A stretch of DNA of 6,958 nucleotides from positions 1 through 6,958 of the forward strand of contig JAQBUS010000052.1 of the NCBI GenBank assembly GCA_027623875.1, given 5' to 3'. The translations under genes and the position numbers were made by a program. Position 1 is the stretch's first letter, and each line of letters begins with the position of its first letter. A model generated the notes under the pieces. That model saw only the letters and a list, made by a program, of their open reading frames with translations, did no database searches and was not told the DNA's origin. Shown piece after piece: positions 1 through 6,104 of this stretch. Source of the stretch: Pseudomonadota bacterium (GTDB lineage Bacteria; Pseudomonadota; Alphaproteobacteria; Rhodobacterales; Rhodobacteraceae).

Positions 1-2405
1 TTACTGGTGTTCCGGCTGTTGTTGATTTGGCAGCAATGAGAGATGGAATTGTAGCTCTAGGCGGGGACCCTAATCTGATCAATCCGCTTAACCCGGTGGA
101 TTTGGTTATCGACCATTCTGTTATGATCGACGAATTTGGAAATCCCCGTGCTTTACAAATGAACGTAGACCGAGAGTACGAAAGAAATCTAGAGCGATAC
201 ACATTTCTAAAATGGGGGCAATCAGCCTTTAATAATTTCCGTGTTGTTCCCCCAGGTACGGGAATATGCCATCAAGTCAATCTGGAGTATTTATCAAAAA
301 CCGTATGGTCTGACACGGACCAATTTGGAGAAACGGTTGCTTACCCTGATACTTTAGTCGGTACAGATTCCCACACTACGATGGTTAATGGTGCAGCTGT
401 CTTAGGTTGGGGTGTTGGAGGAATAGAAGCCGAGGCAGCTATGTTAGGTCAACCTATCTCGATGCTAATTCCTGAGGTTGTGGGTTTTAAACTGACGGGA
501 TCGATGCTTGAGGGCACAACAGGGACTGACTTAGTGCTTAAGGTTGTAGAGATGTTGCGAGGCAAAGGAGTTGTCGGAAAATTTGTCGAATTTTATGGAA
601 ATGGCTTAGATAACCTACCTCTTGCTGACAGAGCTACCATAGGAAACATGGCACCAGAGTACGGAGCGACGTGTGGATTTTTTCCAATTGATACTGAAAC
701 TTTACGCTATTTAACCACTACGGGTCGAGATGAGGACACTATTGCCCTGGTAGAAGCCTATGCAAAAGAAAATGGGTTTTGGAGAGATGCAAATTATAGC
801 CCAATATATTCCGACACTATAGAGCTTGATATGGGAACAATAGTACCTGCAATTTCTGGCCCTAAGAGACCTCAAGATTATGTAACCTTAGATCAAGCTC
901 AAGAGGCTTTTAGTCGTGAAATGGAAGAAACATTTCATAGGCCCATGGGTAAAACTGTAAAGGTGGTAGGCGAAGATTTTGATATGGAATCTGGAAAGGT
1001 AGTAATAGCTTCTATCACTTCCTGTACAAATACTTCGAATCCCTACGTCATGATTGGAGCCGGTTTAGTCGCTAGGAAAGCGCGAGCATTAGGTTTGCAG
1101 CGAAAGCCATGGGTTAAAACCTCTCTTGCACCTGGATCTCAAGTTGTCTCGGCATATCTAGAGGCAGCTAACTTACAGGAGGATCTTGATTCAATTGGGT
1201 TCAATCTTGTTGGTTATGGATGCACTACTTGTATCGGAAATTCGGGCCCTCTCCAGAAAGAGATTTCTGATGCCATAGCTGAGGGAGATCTGGTTGCGAC
1301 TGCAGTGCTTTCAGGTAATAGAAATTTTGAGGGAAGAATTAGTCCCGATGTTAGAGCCAATTACTTAGCCTCTCCACCGTTAGTCGTAGCTTATGCATTA
1401 GCAGGGACTCTGGATATTAATCTATCGGTAGATTCAATAACAAAAGATAAAAACGGTAAAGATGTTTACTTGAAAGATATTTGGCCAACATCGACAGAAA
1501 TTGGGGATATTGTAAAAGAGACGGTTACTCGGGAAGCTTTCCAGTCGAAGTATGCCGACGTCTTTAAGGGGGATGCCAAATGGCAAGAAGTCGTTACTAC
1601 GGATAGTTTGTTGTATAATTGGCCGTCTGCTTCCACGTACGTTCAGCATCCTCCATATTTTAAAGGAATGAGTGTGGAGCCTGGGGTTATCCTAGATATA
1701 AAAGGAGCAAAGATTCTTGCGCTGCTTGGTGATATGATTACGACAGATCATATTAGCCCAGCTGGATCCTTTAAAGAAACAACTCCAGCTGGAAAATACC
1801 TAATTGAGAGACAGGTACCTAATAAAGATTTTAATTCTTACGGTTCTAGGAGAGGCAATCACGAAATTATGATGCGTGGGACATTTGCCAATATACGCAT
1901 TAAGAATGAGATATTAGATGGCGTTGAAGGTGGTTACACGCGTGGACCAGATGGCTCAGAAATGTCGATTTATGATGCCGCCATGCTTTATAAAGATGAG
2001 GGAACTCCTCTTGTTATCTTCGGTGGTGAGCAATACGGTGCGGGCTCTTCACGAGACTGGGCAGCAAAGGGTACTGCTCTGCTTGGAGTGAAGGCAGTTA
2101 TAGCTGAGAGCTTTGAACGTATTCATAGATCAAACTTAGTTGGTATGGGCGTGATCCCATTTGAATTTATAGAAGGTGAAACCAAAAAGAACCTCATGCT
2201 AAAGGGAGATGAAATCGTATCAATTAGTGGATTGGCTGATACCTTGACCCCGCTATGCAAAGTTCCGTGCGAAATAATATATGCCGACGGTTCTAAAAAA
2301 GATATTCTCTTAAAGTGTCGAATCGATACAGCTGTAGAGATAGAGTATGTTGAAAATGGGGGTGTCCTACAATATGTACTGAGAAACCTTGCTAAGGGGA
2401 GTTAA
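1..2405 (+). CDS. acnA: Aconitate hydratase A, 5'-truncated by the window edge
   Basis: Cytoplasmic [4Fe-4S] enzyme that isomerises citrate to isocitrate through cis-aconitate in the TCA cycle. The reading frame is open to the left edge and begins with TGVPAVVDLAAMRDG, an internal AcnA block, so the TTG at 27 is an internal Leu codon and not the start. About 800 residues are present; the family has roughly 890, so about 90-100 N-terminal residues lie outside. The three cluster-ligand cysteines are visible: one in TSCTNTSNP (codon at 1023) and two in GCTTCIGN (codons at 1221 and 1230). The swivel domain follows, with GDMITTDHISPAG, GSRRGNHEIMMRGTF and the substrate-binding GAGSSRDWAAKG. The C-terminus ends normally (RIDTAVEIEYVENGG..LQYVLRNLA) at a TAA. 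No frameshift or lost key residue is seen. The stop lies 8 bp from the stop of the convergent acyltransferase gene. Confidence 0.97.
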   Translation, partial: TGVPAVVDLAAMRDGIVALGGDPNLINPLNPVDLVIDHSVMIDEFGNPRALQMNVDREYERNLERYTFLKWGQSAFNNFRVVPPGTGICHQVNLEYLSKTVWSDTDQFGETVAYPDTLVGTDSHTTMVNGAAVLGWGVGGIEAEAAMLGQPISMLIPEVVGFKLTGSMLEGTTGTDLVLKVVEMLRGKGVVGKFVEFYGNGLDNLPLADRATIGNMAPEYGATCGFFPIDTETLRYLTTTGRDEDTIALVEAYAKENGFWRDANYSPIYSDTIELDMGTIVPAISGPKRPQDYVTLDQAQEAFSREMEETFHRPMGKTVKVVGEDFDMESGKVVIASITSCTNTSNPYVMIGAGLVARKARALGLQRKPWVKTSLAPGSQVVSAYLEAANLQEDLDSIGFNLVGYGCTTCIGNSGPLQKEISDAIAEGDLVATAVLSGNRNFEGRISPDVRANYLASPPLVVAYALAGTLDINLSVDSITKDKNGKDVYLKDIWPTSTEIGDIVKETVTREAFQSKYADVFKGDAKWQEVVTTDSLLYNWPSASTYVQHPPYFKGMSVEPGVILDIKGAKILALLGDMITTDHISPAGSFKETTPAGKYLIERQVPNKDFNSYGSRRGNHEIMMRGTFANIRIKNEILDGVEGGYTRGPDGSEMSIYDAAMLYKDEGTPLVIFGGEQYGAGSSRDWAAKGTALLGVKAVIAESFERIHRSNLVGMGVIPFEFIEGETKKNLMLKGDEIVSISGLADTLTPLCKVPCEIIYADGSKKDILLKCRIDTAVEIEYVENGGVLQYVLRNLAKGS

Positions 2406-2413
2406 GAGAGTAC

Positions 2414-3307
2414 TTACTCGCGTTCTGGTTTCCAACGGCGGTGAATCCAAAACCACTGCGCCATATTTAACCTAACTATCTTCTCAAGAGAGTCGTTTAG
2501 CTCTTGGGTCATTTGTTCTGGAGTCGAGTGTTTGATTGGGCTTTCACAAACAATATCGAAGTCCAACCCATTTGATAGGCGGACCCCATAAATAGGAATT
2601 ACCAGTGCATCATATTTAAGCGCAAGTTCAGCAGCGGATAAAGCTGTTCGAGCGCTTTTACCAAAAAACGTCAAATCCTCTCCACCCCCCATATGTTGAT
2701 CGATTAAAAAACCACCCATTCCACCAGACCTTAGAAATCTTATCATATCAGAAAGCCCTTTTCTGCCTCTTGGAAAGATTGGAGAACCAATTTGGGTTAT
2801 CGCTTTTTCGTAATATGAATTGAAGTATCCGTTATTCATTTTTCGATATAGTGCTCCAACATTAAACCCTTTGGTTATCAATGCTGCTCTAGGTGCGTCG
2901 TAATTTCCAAAATGCCCTGTAACCAAAACCACTGATCTATTTTCGGCATGAGCCTTTTCTAGTTCTTTTAGCCCCGGTCCAGAAAATTTAGAATTTGATA
3001 CCCGCTTAATGAATGTTTTACCCGAAAATATTTCGATAAGTGTTCTGCCGGCATTATTTGGGACTTCTAAAACTAGGCGCTCAACCTCTTCCTTGGTGAG
3101 ATCGGGAAGAACGGTTTTTAAATTCTCTCGGATACGATTGGAATATCCAGCTATGGGAGAGATTATCCGTGATACTACCCATCCAGCAATTGGCACACGA
3201 ATTCTATAAGGTAGGCATAGCGCAAAGCCAACTATACATCGAATTACTAGGTTAATAAAAAAGTCGTTAATTCCCTTACGACTGCTTGCAGTTTCGCCTA
3301 ATGCCAT
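2414..3307 (-). CDS. LpxL/HtrB-family lipid A (lysophospholipid) acyltransferase
   Basis: Probably transfers a fatty acyl chain, such as laurate, from acyl-ACP to a lipid A precursor at the cytoplasmic face of the inner membrane. The 297 aa match the usual length of about 300. A hydrophobic segment near residues 17-35 would act as the membrane anchor. The catalytic HX4D motif is GHFGNYD (H132, D137). Further family blocks are FPRGRKG (178-184), LIDQHMGGG (201-209), FFGKSARTALSAAELALKYDA (214-234) and the C-terminal QWFWIHRRWK (284-293). The ATG at 3307 gives a full-length protein; the Shine-Dalgarno match is poor. The gene follows the alpha subunit gene after a 129-bp gap, so it may have its own promoter; a function in the nitrile-hydratase operon is not implied. 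Acyl-chain and position specificity (LpxL or LpxM type) cannot be told from sequence, so no symbol is given. The family call is secure. Confidence 0.9.
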   Translation of the reverse strand: MALGETASSRKGINDFFINLVIRCIVGFALCLPYRIRVPIAGWVVSRIISPIAGYSNRIRENLKTVLPDLTKEEVERLVLEVPNNAGRTLIEIFSGKTFIKRVSNSKFSGPGLKELEKAHAENRSVVLVTGHFGNYDAPRAALITKGFNVGALYRKMNNGYFNSYYEKAITQIGSPIFPRGRKGLSDMIRFLRSGGMGGFLIDQHMGGGEDLTFFGKSARTALSAAELALKYDALVIPIYGVRLSNGLDFDIVCESPIKHSTPEQMTQELNDSLEKIVRLNMAQWFWIHRRWKPERE

Positions 3308-3436
3308 TTTAATTTATCTATTATTCCAAAGTTAAAGAAGTAGTTTTTCATTTTACTTCGTTCGACGTAGTTGGTTGCACTTGCTAATCCAGTGTTTTTT
3401 TATTTATAATAAGGCGGTCAGTTAAAGAAAAGATGT
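3308..3436. other. Intergenic region between acyltransferase and alpha-subunit genes
   Basis: This 129-bp AT-rich gap contains no ORF, RNA gene or convincing terminator. A 10-bp direct repeat, AGTTAAAGAA, occurs at 3330-3339 and 3420-3429, flanking almost the whole gap. A short imperfect hairpin lies at 3355-3371 (seven-pair stem with one mismatch, 3-nt loop), but on the minus strand it is followed by an A-rich rather than a U-rich run. The promoter of the acyltransferase, if separate, should lie here; no hexamer pair near consensus stood out. Confidence 0.5.
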
Positions 3437-4075
3437 TTAAGGGTTTGATCCTATAATGCTAGTTCCTATCATGCTATCCCTACTAATTAATCTAGCCAGG
3501 TCGTTTTCATTCATTTCATGTGTCCATTTTGGTCGCATCGGTAAGACGATATACCTCATATCTGCGGTGCTATCATGTACTCTTAAGTTTATCTCGGCCG
3601 GTAAAACGAGACCAAATTCTTCCAAGACAGATCGAGGTTCTTTAACAGCTCTGCTTCGGTACTCTTTAGTTTTGTACCAATCTGGAGGAAAGCCAAGAAG
3701 ATTACGAGGATAGCAGGAGCAAAGAGTGCATACGATAAGGTTATGAACATGCTCCGTGTTTTCCACCGCGATTAGGTGCATTGGGCCTATATCAAACCCG
3801 AGCTCCCTTGCAGCTTCCGCGCCATTTTTTAAGAGCCTTTTTTTAAACTCTGGATCTGACCATGCACGTGCTACTAAGGCAGATCCGTTTGCGGGAGTTC
3901 TTGCATCCATTATCTCAATTTGTTTGTTTATTTCGGTAGAGGAGAACTCACCCTTAGTTATCATCAATTCTCGTACAGAGATTTCCATTAACTGCCAATA
4001 GGTCAACGGTGTATCATTATCTTTACGAAAGGGATGACCTGATGAACTTAAGTGATCGTGACCATCATGTGGCAT
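3437..4075 (-). CDS. nthA: Nitrile hydratase alpha / thiocyanate hydrolase gamma-type metal subunit
   Basis: Catalytic metal-binding subunit of the nitrile hydratase superfamily (212 aa, about family length). The claw motif is CTLCSC at residues 116-121, within IVCTLCSCYPR. Thr rather than Ser after the first Cys is typical of the cobalt type. In the family C119 and C121 are oxidised after translation and bind the non-corrin Co(III). The C-terminal fold blocks PPDWYK (130-135), RYIVLPMRP (174-182) and SRDSMIG (198-204) are intact. The residue after CYP is Arg124; classical cobalt nitrile hydratases have Trp, while thiocyanate hydrolase gamma, as I recall it, has Arg. The preceding VENT..VHN block is nitrile-hydratase-like, so the substrate is open: nitrile to amide, or thiocyanate to COS and NH3. 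The N-terminus is His-rich (PHDGHDH). The ATG has a strong Shine-Dalgarno and overlaps the preceding gene by 11 bp. The symbol follows the family; scnC would apply if it is a thiocyanate hydrolase. Confidence 0.9.
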   Translation of the reverse strand: MPHDGHDHLSSSGHPFRKDNDTPLTYWQLMEISVRELMITKGEFSSTEINKQIEIMDARTPANGSALVARAWSDPEFKKRLLKNGAEAARELGFDIGPMHLIAVENTEHVHNLIVCTLCSCYPRNLLGFPPDWYKTKEYRSRAVKEPRSVLEEFGLVLPAEINLRVHDSTADMRYIVLPMRPKWTHEMNENDLARLISRDSMIGTSIIGSNP

Positions 4076-4352
4076 TGTTATACTCCTCTATCCAGTGCGA
4101 AAAAACTTCGGCTTCAACAGTGTCATTCGGATTTTCAATATCGTGATTCCATAGTTCGGACATTTTGAAGCGAACGCGATACAGTTCATATAGAGAGGAA
4201 GGTAAAGAGTAGGCGAGCTGTTCAGGGTTCTTAAATTCACCGAGTGAGCGTTCTATTACTCCCGTTTTTCCCCTTATGTAATAGGGGGTTCTTATATGAC
4301 CTGGTTGAGCAGAATCCTTGATTGTAATTGAAGTTCCTGGCGGGATAGTCAT
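4065..4352 (-). CDS. Nitrile hydratase beta, C-terminal half (thiocyanate hydrolase alpha-like)
   Basis: A 95-aa protein equal to the C-terminal SH3-like domain of nitrile hydratase beta. Visible family blocks are GHIRTPYYIRGKTGVI (18-33), GEFKNPEQLAY (38-48), LYRVRF (57-62), SELW (65-68) and the closing NPNDTVEAEVFSHWIEEY (74-91). The Arg residues of GHIR and YIRGK are kept; an Arg in this region contacts the oxidised cysteines of the metal claw in known structures. In ordinary nitrile hydratases this domain is fused behind the N-half in one beta chain of about 220-230 aa. Here it is a separate ORF starting with an ATGA overlap of the N-half stop codon. Separate halves are known for thiocyanate hydrolase (ScnA) and toyocamycin nitrile hydratase. 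Its last 11 bases overlap the alpha gene. The family call is secure; the exact enzyme is not. Confidence 0.88.
   Translation of the reverse strand: MTIPPGTSITIKDSAQPGHIRTPYYIRGKTGVIERSLGEFKNPEQLAYSLPSSLYELYRVRFKMSELWNHDIENPNDTVEAEVFSHWIEEYNNAT
4083..4088 (-). promoter_or_regulatory. Ribosome binding site for the alpha subunit
   Basis: GAGGAG on the minus strand, 7 nt before the ATG at 4075 and inside the end of the preceding beta C-half gene. It fixes the alpha start and implies strong, partly independent translation of this subunit. Confidence 0.75.
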
Positions 4353-4696
4353 GCTTCACCGCCCTGAGCTGAGCCATAGGTTTGACCACGCTGTTTTACT
4401 TCAGCCATTTTATCTCCAAGTTCTTGAATCGTATAAACACCTGCTTCGATCAGGTTCTGATTGATTGCTGAAATCCAACGTTCATAATATGTCATGTTTT
4501 CAAATGCGTTTTCTCCCATATCCTCTAAAGCTCTACGTAAGCCATCAACAGTAAAATGACCTTTAGCTGAAGATAATACTAATAATGCGTCGACTCTTTT
4601 CTCCCATATAGCGAAATCGTGATCTTCTTTTGGGATCTCACCGAAAGAGGATCCGCCCATGTCATGCCAGCTTTGCCCTGGTTTTCTTTCATTCAT
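4349..4696 (-). CDS. Nitrile hydratase beta, N-terminal half (thiocyanate hydrolase beta-like)
   Basis: A 115-aa protein equal to the helical N-terminal half of nitrile hydratase beta. Visible blocks are HDMGG (11-15), WEKRVDAL (31-38), GHFTVDGLRRALEDMG (46-61), TYYERW (69-74) and EAGVYTIQEL (84-93). The HDxGG and WEKRV blocks favour a true beta half over the related nitrile hydratase accessory proteins, which normally lack HDxGG. In my alignment from memory, the ERM motif of classical beta chains, whose Arg contacts the metal claw, is here EDM, with D59 in place of that Arg; thiocyanate hydrolase beta also seems to have Asp there. The ATG at 4696 follows GAAGGG with an 8-nt spacer, only 5 bp after the sulfurtransferase stop. 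The stop overlaps the next start (ATGA), so the two halves are probably made together in equal amounts. Confidence 0.87.
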   Translation of the reverse strand: MNERKPGQSWHDMGGSSFGEIPKEDHDFAIWEKRVDALLVLSSAKGHFTVDGLRRALEDMGENAFENMTYYERWISAINQNLIEAGVYTIQELGDKMAEVKQRGQTYGSAQGGEA

Positions 4697-4701
4697 AATA
4701 G

Positions 4702-5133
4702 TTACCCTTCACTAATTCTTTTGGTGGCTAAATTTTCAAGTTGGGTTTCAAGGTGCGATATTGAAATCCCAACAGATTCAATTTGGCTTAAAATGACCTT
4801 TGTTGGAATTTCTCCAGCCATTTCAAATGCCCACATAACCGCTGATCGAGTTCCGGAAGTGCAGTAAGCAAGCACTTTATGACTATCATTATTTCCCAAA
4901 TTCAATAGGCCTTTGGTGGTTAAGCTTGATGGATCAAATGGGATATATTGAAAAACAAGGTTGGCACCCTCAGCAGCATTTTGGATTATATCTGGTTTCT
5001 CCTCTGGAGAACTTTCCTGTGCTGGTCTATTACATACTATGTGAGTAAACCCAGCCTTTTTAGCCAAAAGAATGCTTTCTTTAGTTAGCTGGGTGGATAT
5101 AAAAAAAGAAGGGGATAGTTCACGAATTTCCAT
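4702..5133 (-). CDS. Stand-alone DUF442 (TIGR01244-type) rhodanese-like sulfurtransferase
   Basis: A 143-aa cytoplasmic protein of the family found as the N-terminal domain of Blh-type persulfide dioxygenases and as single-domain proteins. It begins MEIRELSPSFFISTQL, continues with AGFTHIVCNRP (27-37) and carries the active-site loop YCTSGTRSAVMWA (90-102). C91 is the expected persulfide-forming Cys; the CX4R spacing to R96 is that of rhodaneses rather than the CX5R of phosphatases. The likely role is carrying or transferring sulfane sulfur. No metallo-beta-lactamase domain follows, unlike Blh; the next gene is the nitrile-hydratase-type trio. It sits 29 bp after the YeeE/YedE pair and 5 bp before the beta N-half, so it is most likely in the same operon. 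The upstream Shine-Dalgarno match is weak. The family is well supported; the donor and acceptor are unknown. Confidence 0.87.
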   Translation of the reverse strand: MEIRELSPSFFISTQLTKESILLAKKAGFTHIVCNRPAQESSPEEKPDIIQNAAEGANLVFQYIPFDPSSLTTKGLLNLGNNDSHKVLAYCTSGTRSAVMWAFEMAGEIPTKVILSQIESVGISISHLETQLENLATKRISEG

Positions 5134-5162
5134 TTATTAAGAGTCCAATGTTTTTGATTAAG

Positions 5163-5573
5163 TTATATTTTAAGTACTTTTGAGATAAAGAACATGCCCG
5201 AGATCATCGCGATTAGGAAGATTACACCATATGACCCTCCAAAACTTAAAGACGCAATAGCTGGTCCAGGACATAGACCTGCTAAGCCCCAACCAATACC
5301 GAAGAGTACAGATCCAATTATAAGTGGTAGGTTATTTTTTCTATTTCTTTGGGGAGGTACTTCACATCCTGTGAAAGTTTTTTTTCGCTTGTTAATGATT
5401 TTCCAAGCAAAGAACATTGGAACGACTGCACCACCCATTACAAAGGTTAGAGTTGGATCCCAGTCACCAAATATATCCAACCATCCTTGGACTTTCCGAG
5501 TGTTGGTCATTTGAGAAATATAAAGACCAATACCGAAGAGACCGCCAGATATAAGAGCTATTATTTTTTGCAT
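5163..5573 (-). CDS. YeeE/YedE half-transporter, second half (DUF6691-like)
   Basis: A small membrane protein (136 aa) with about four hydrophobic segments: near residues 3-20, 42-58, 83-100 and 114-131. The family signature GWGLAGLCPGPA is at 94-105, with C101 in the position of a conserved Cys that relays thiosulfate in characterised YeeE proteins. It is about half the size of E. coli YeeE and pairs with the adjacent upstream gene, so the two probably assemble into one inner-membrane channel for thiosulfate or another sulfur species. The stop of that gene and this ATG share one base (TAATG), which indicates translational coupling. A Lys/Arg-rich loop with one more Cys (C70) lies between segments 2 and 3. 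The family is clear; the transported compound and its direction are inferred from relatives only. Confidence 0.85.
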   Translation of the reverse strand: MQKIIALISGGLFGIGLYISQMTNTRKVQGWLDIFGDWDPTLTFVMGGAVVPMFFAWKIINKRKKTFTGCEVPPQRNRKNNLPLIIGSVLFGIGWGLAGLCPGPAIASLSFGGSYGVIFLIAMISGMFFISKVLKI

Positions 5574-6013
5574 TAATTCAATCCAGTATAATGCTTAAAA
5601 ATAAAAACGGTTAGAACGCCAAATAAAATATAAATGAAAGTAGCCAGAATACCCCTTACCGACAGTCGAGAGATCCCACAAACACCGTGTCCAGAAGTGC
5701 ACCCTCCCGCTAGACGGGTTCCCGCTCCGACTAACAGACCAGCAATGATTACTAAAATAAAGTTTTTTGAAAGATAAGTTTCAGCAGTACCTAAGCTGGA
5801 AAGTAGACCGAGAAAATTGAAGAAAGCAGGGAAAACTATTAGTCCAATTAAAAAGGTTAGATTTTCGTTCCCTGGCTTCTTATGCGTCCCATCTATAACT
5901 CCGCCTAAAATTCCAGAAGCTCCCATTATCTTACCAGACATGAGTAAATACATCGCTGCAGCAGTTCCAATTATGGTGCCACCTATTAATCCGTTAATCC
6001 AATCTATCGGCAA
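5573..6013 (-). CDS. YeeE/YedE half-transporter, first half
   Basis: A small membrane protein (146 aa) with hydrophobic segments near residues 6-25, 53-72, 84-97 and 120-139. The YeeE/YedE signature GTRLAGGCTSGHGVCG spans 98-113, with C105 and C112; the Cys of GCTSGHG corresponds to a conserved functional Cys in thiosulfate-transporting YeeE. The start is a TTG at 6013; it is preferred because AAGGAG lies 7 nt upstream, and the next in-frame ATG (residue 21) would remove most of the first membrane segment. This is the first gene of the tight run towards the nitrile-hydratase-type genes. Such pairs often occur in sulfide or persulfide-responsive operons, which fits the neighbouring sulfurtransferase. 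The substrate is not determined by sequence. Confidence 0.86.
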   Translation of the reverse strand: MPIDWINGLIGGTIIGTAAAMYLLMSGKIMGASGILGGVIDGTHKKPGNENLTFLIGLIVFPAFFNFLGLLSSLGTAETYLSKNFILVIIAGLLVGAGTRLAGGCTSGHGVCGISRLSVRGILATFIYILFGVLTVFIFKHYTGLN

Positions 6014-6104
6014 TACAGGGCTCCTTATGATGTGACTGCTCTTGGATTCAGCTAGTAAAAAGGGGTTGGGTCCATATCTAGTTAAAACTTATTTATATAT
6101 TATA
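6014..6104 (-). promoter_or_regulatory. Possible promoter/leader region of the sulfur and nitrile-hydratase-type operon
   Basis: A 91-bp gap between the acyl-CoA dehydrogenase stop and the first half-transporter, the largest gap upstream of the operon in this window. A perfect TATAAT lies on the minus strand at 6104-6099, but the tract is so AT-rich that this may be chance, and no TTGACA-like hexamer lies 16-18 bp before it. No clear terminator hairpin or operator palindrome was found. The location is suggested by gene arrangement; the -10 assignment is weak. Confidence 0.25.
6021..6026 (-). promoter_or_regulatory. Ribosome binding site that decides the TTG start
   Basis: AAGGAG on the minus strand, 7 nt before the TTG at 6013. 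It is the strongest Shine-Dalgarno match in the operon and supports the non-ATG start of the first half-transporter. Confidence 0.75.

Noticed and set aside
27..29. TTG as the start of the aconitase gene
   Set aside because: The frame is open to the left edge and upstream codons give TGVPAVVD, a conserved internal AcnA block, so the gene simply begins outside the window.
1434..1649. Minus-strand ORF inside acnA, and similar ORFs antisense to other genes
   Set aside because: They lie wholly within strongly supported genes, match no family I recognise, and reflect codon composition of the true gene.
2406..2413. Bidirectional terminator between the convergent acnA and acyltransferase genes
   Set aside because: Only 8 bp separate the stop codons. 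The small GAGTA-CT-TACTC palindrome there is too short and lacks a U-run to be a credible terminator.
3377..3401. Terminator-like CACT/AGTG stem followed by T's on the plus strand
   Set aside because: The stem has only about 4 bp with a 9-nt loop, and no plus-strand gene ends nearby; the flanking genes are on the minus strand.
4349..4696. Nitrile hydratase activator (accessory) protein instead of a beta half
   Set aside because: Accessory proteins resemble beta N-halves, but this ORF has the HDMGG and WEKRV blocks of real beta chains, and no other N-half is present to pair with the C-half.
4065..4696. Frameshift in a single beta gene
   Set aside because: The C-half has its own ATG in a clean ATGA overlap, the N-half ends with a natural hydrophilic tail, and the order equals that of known three-subunit enzymes.
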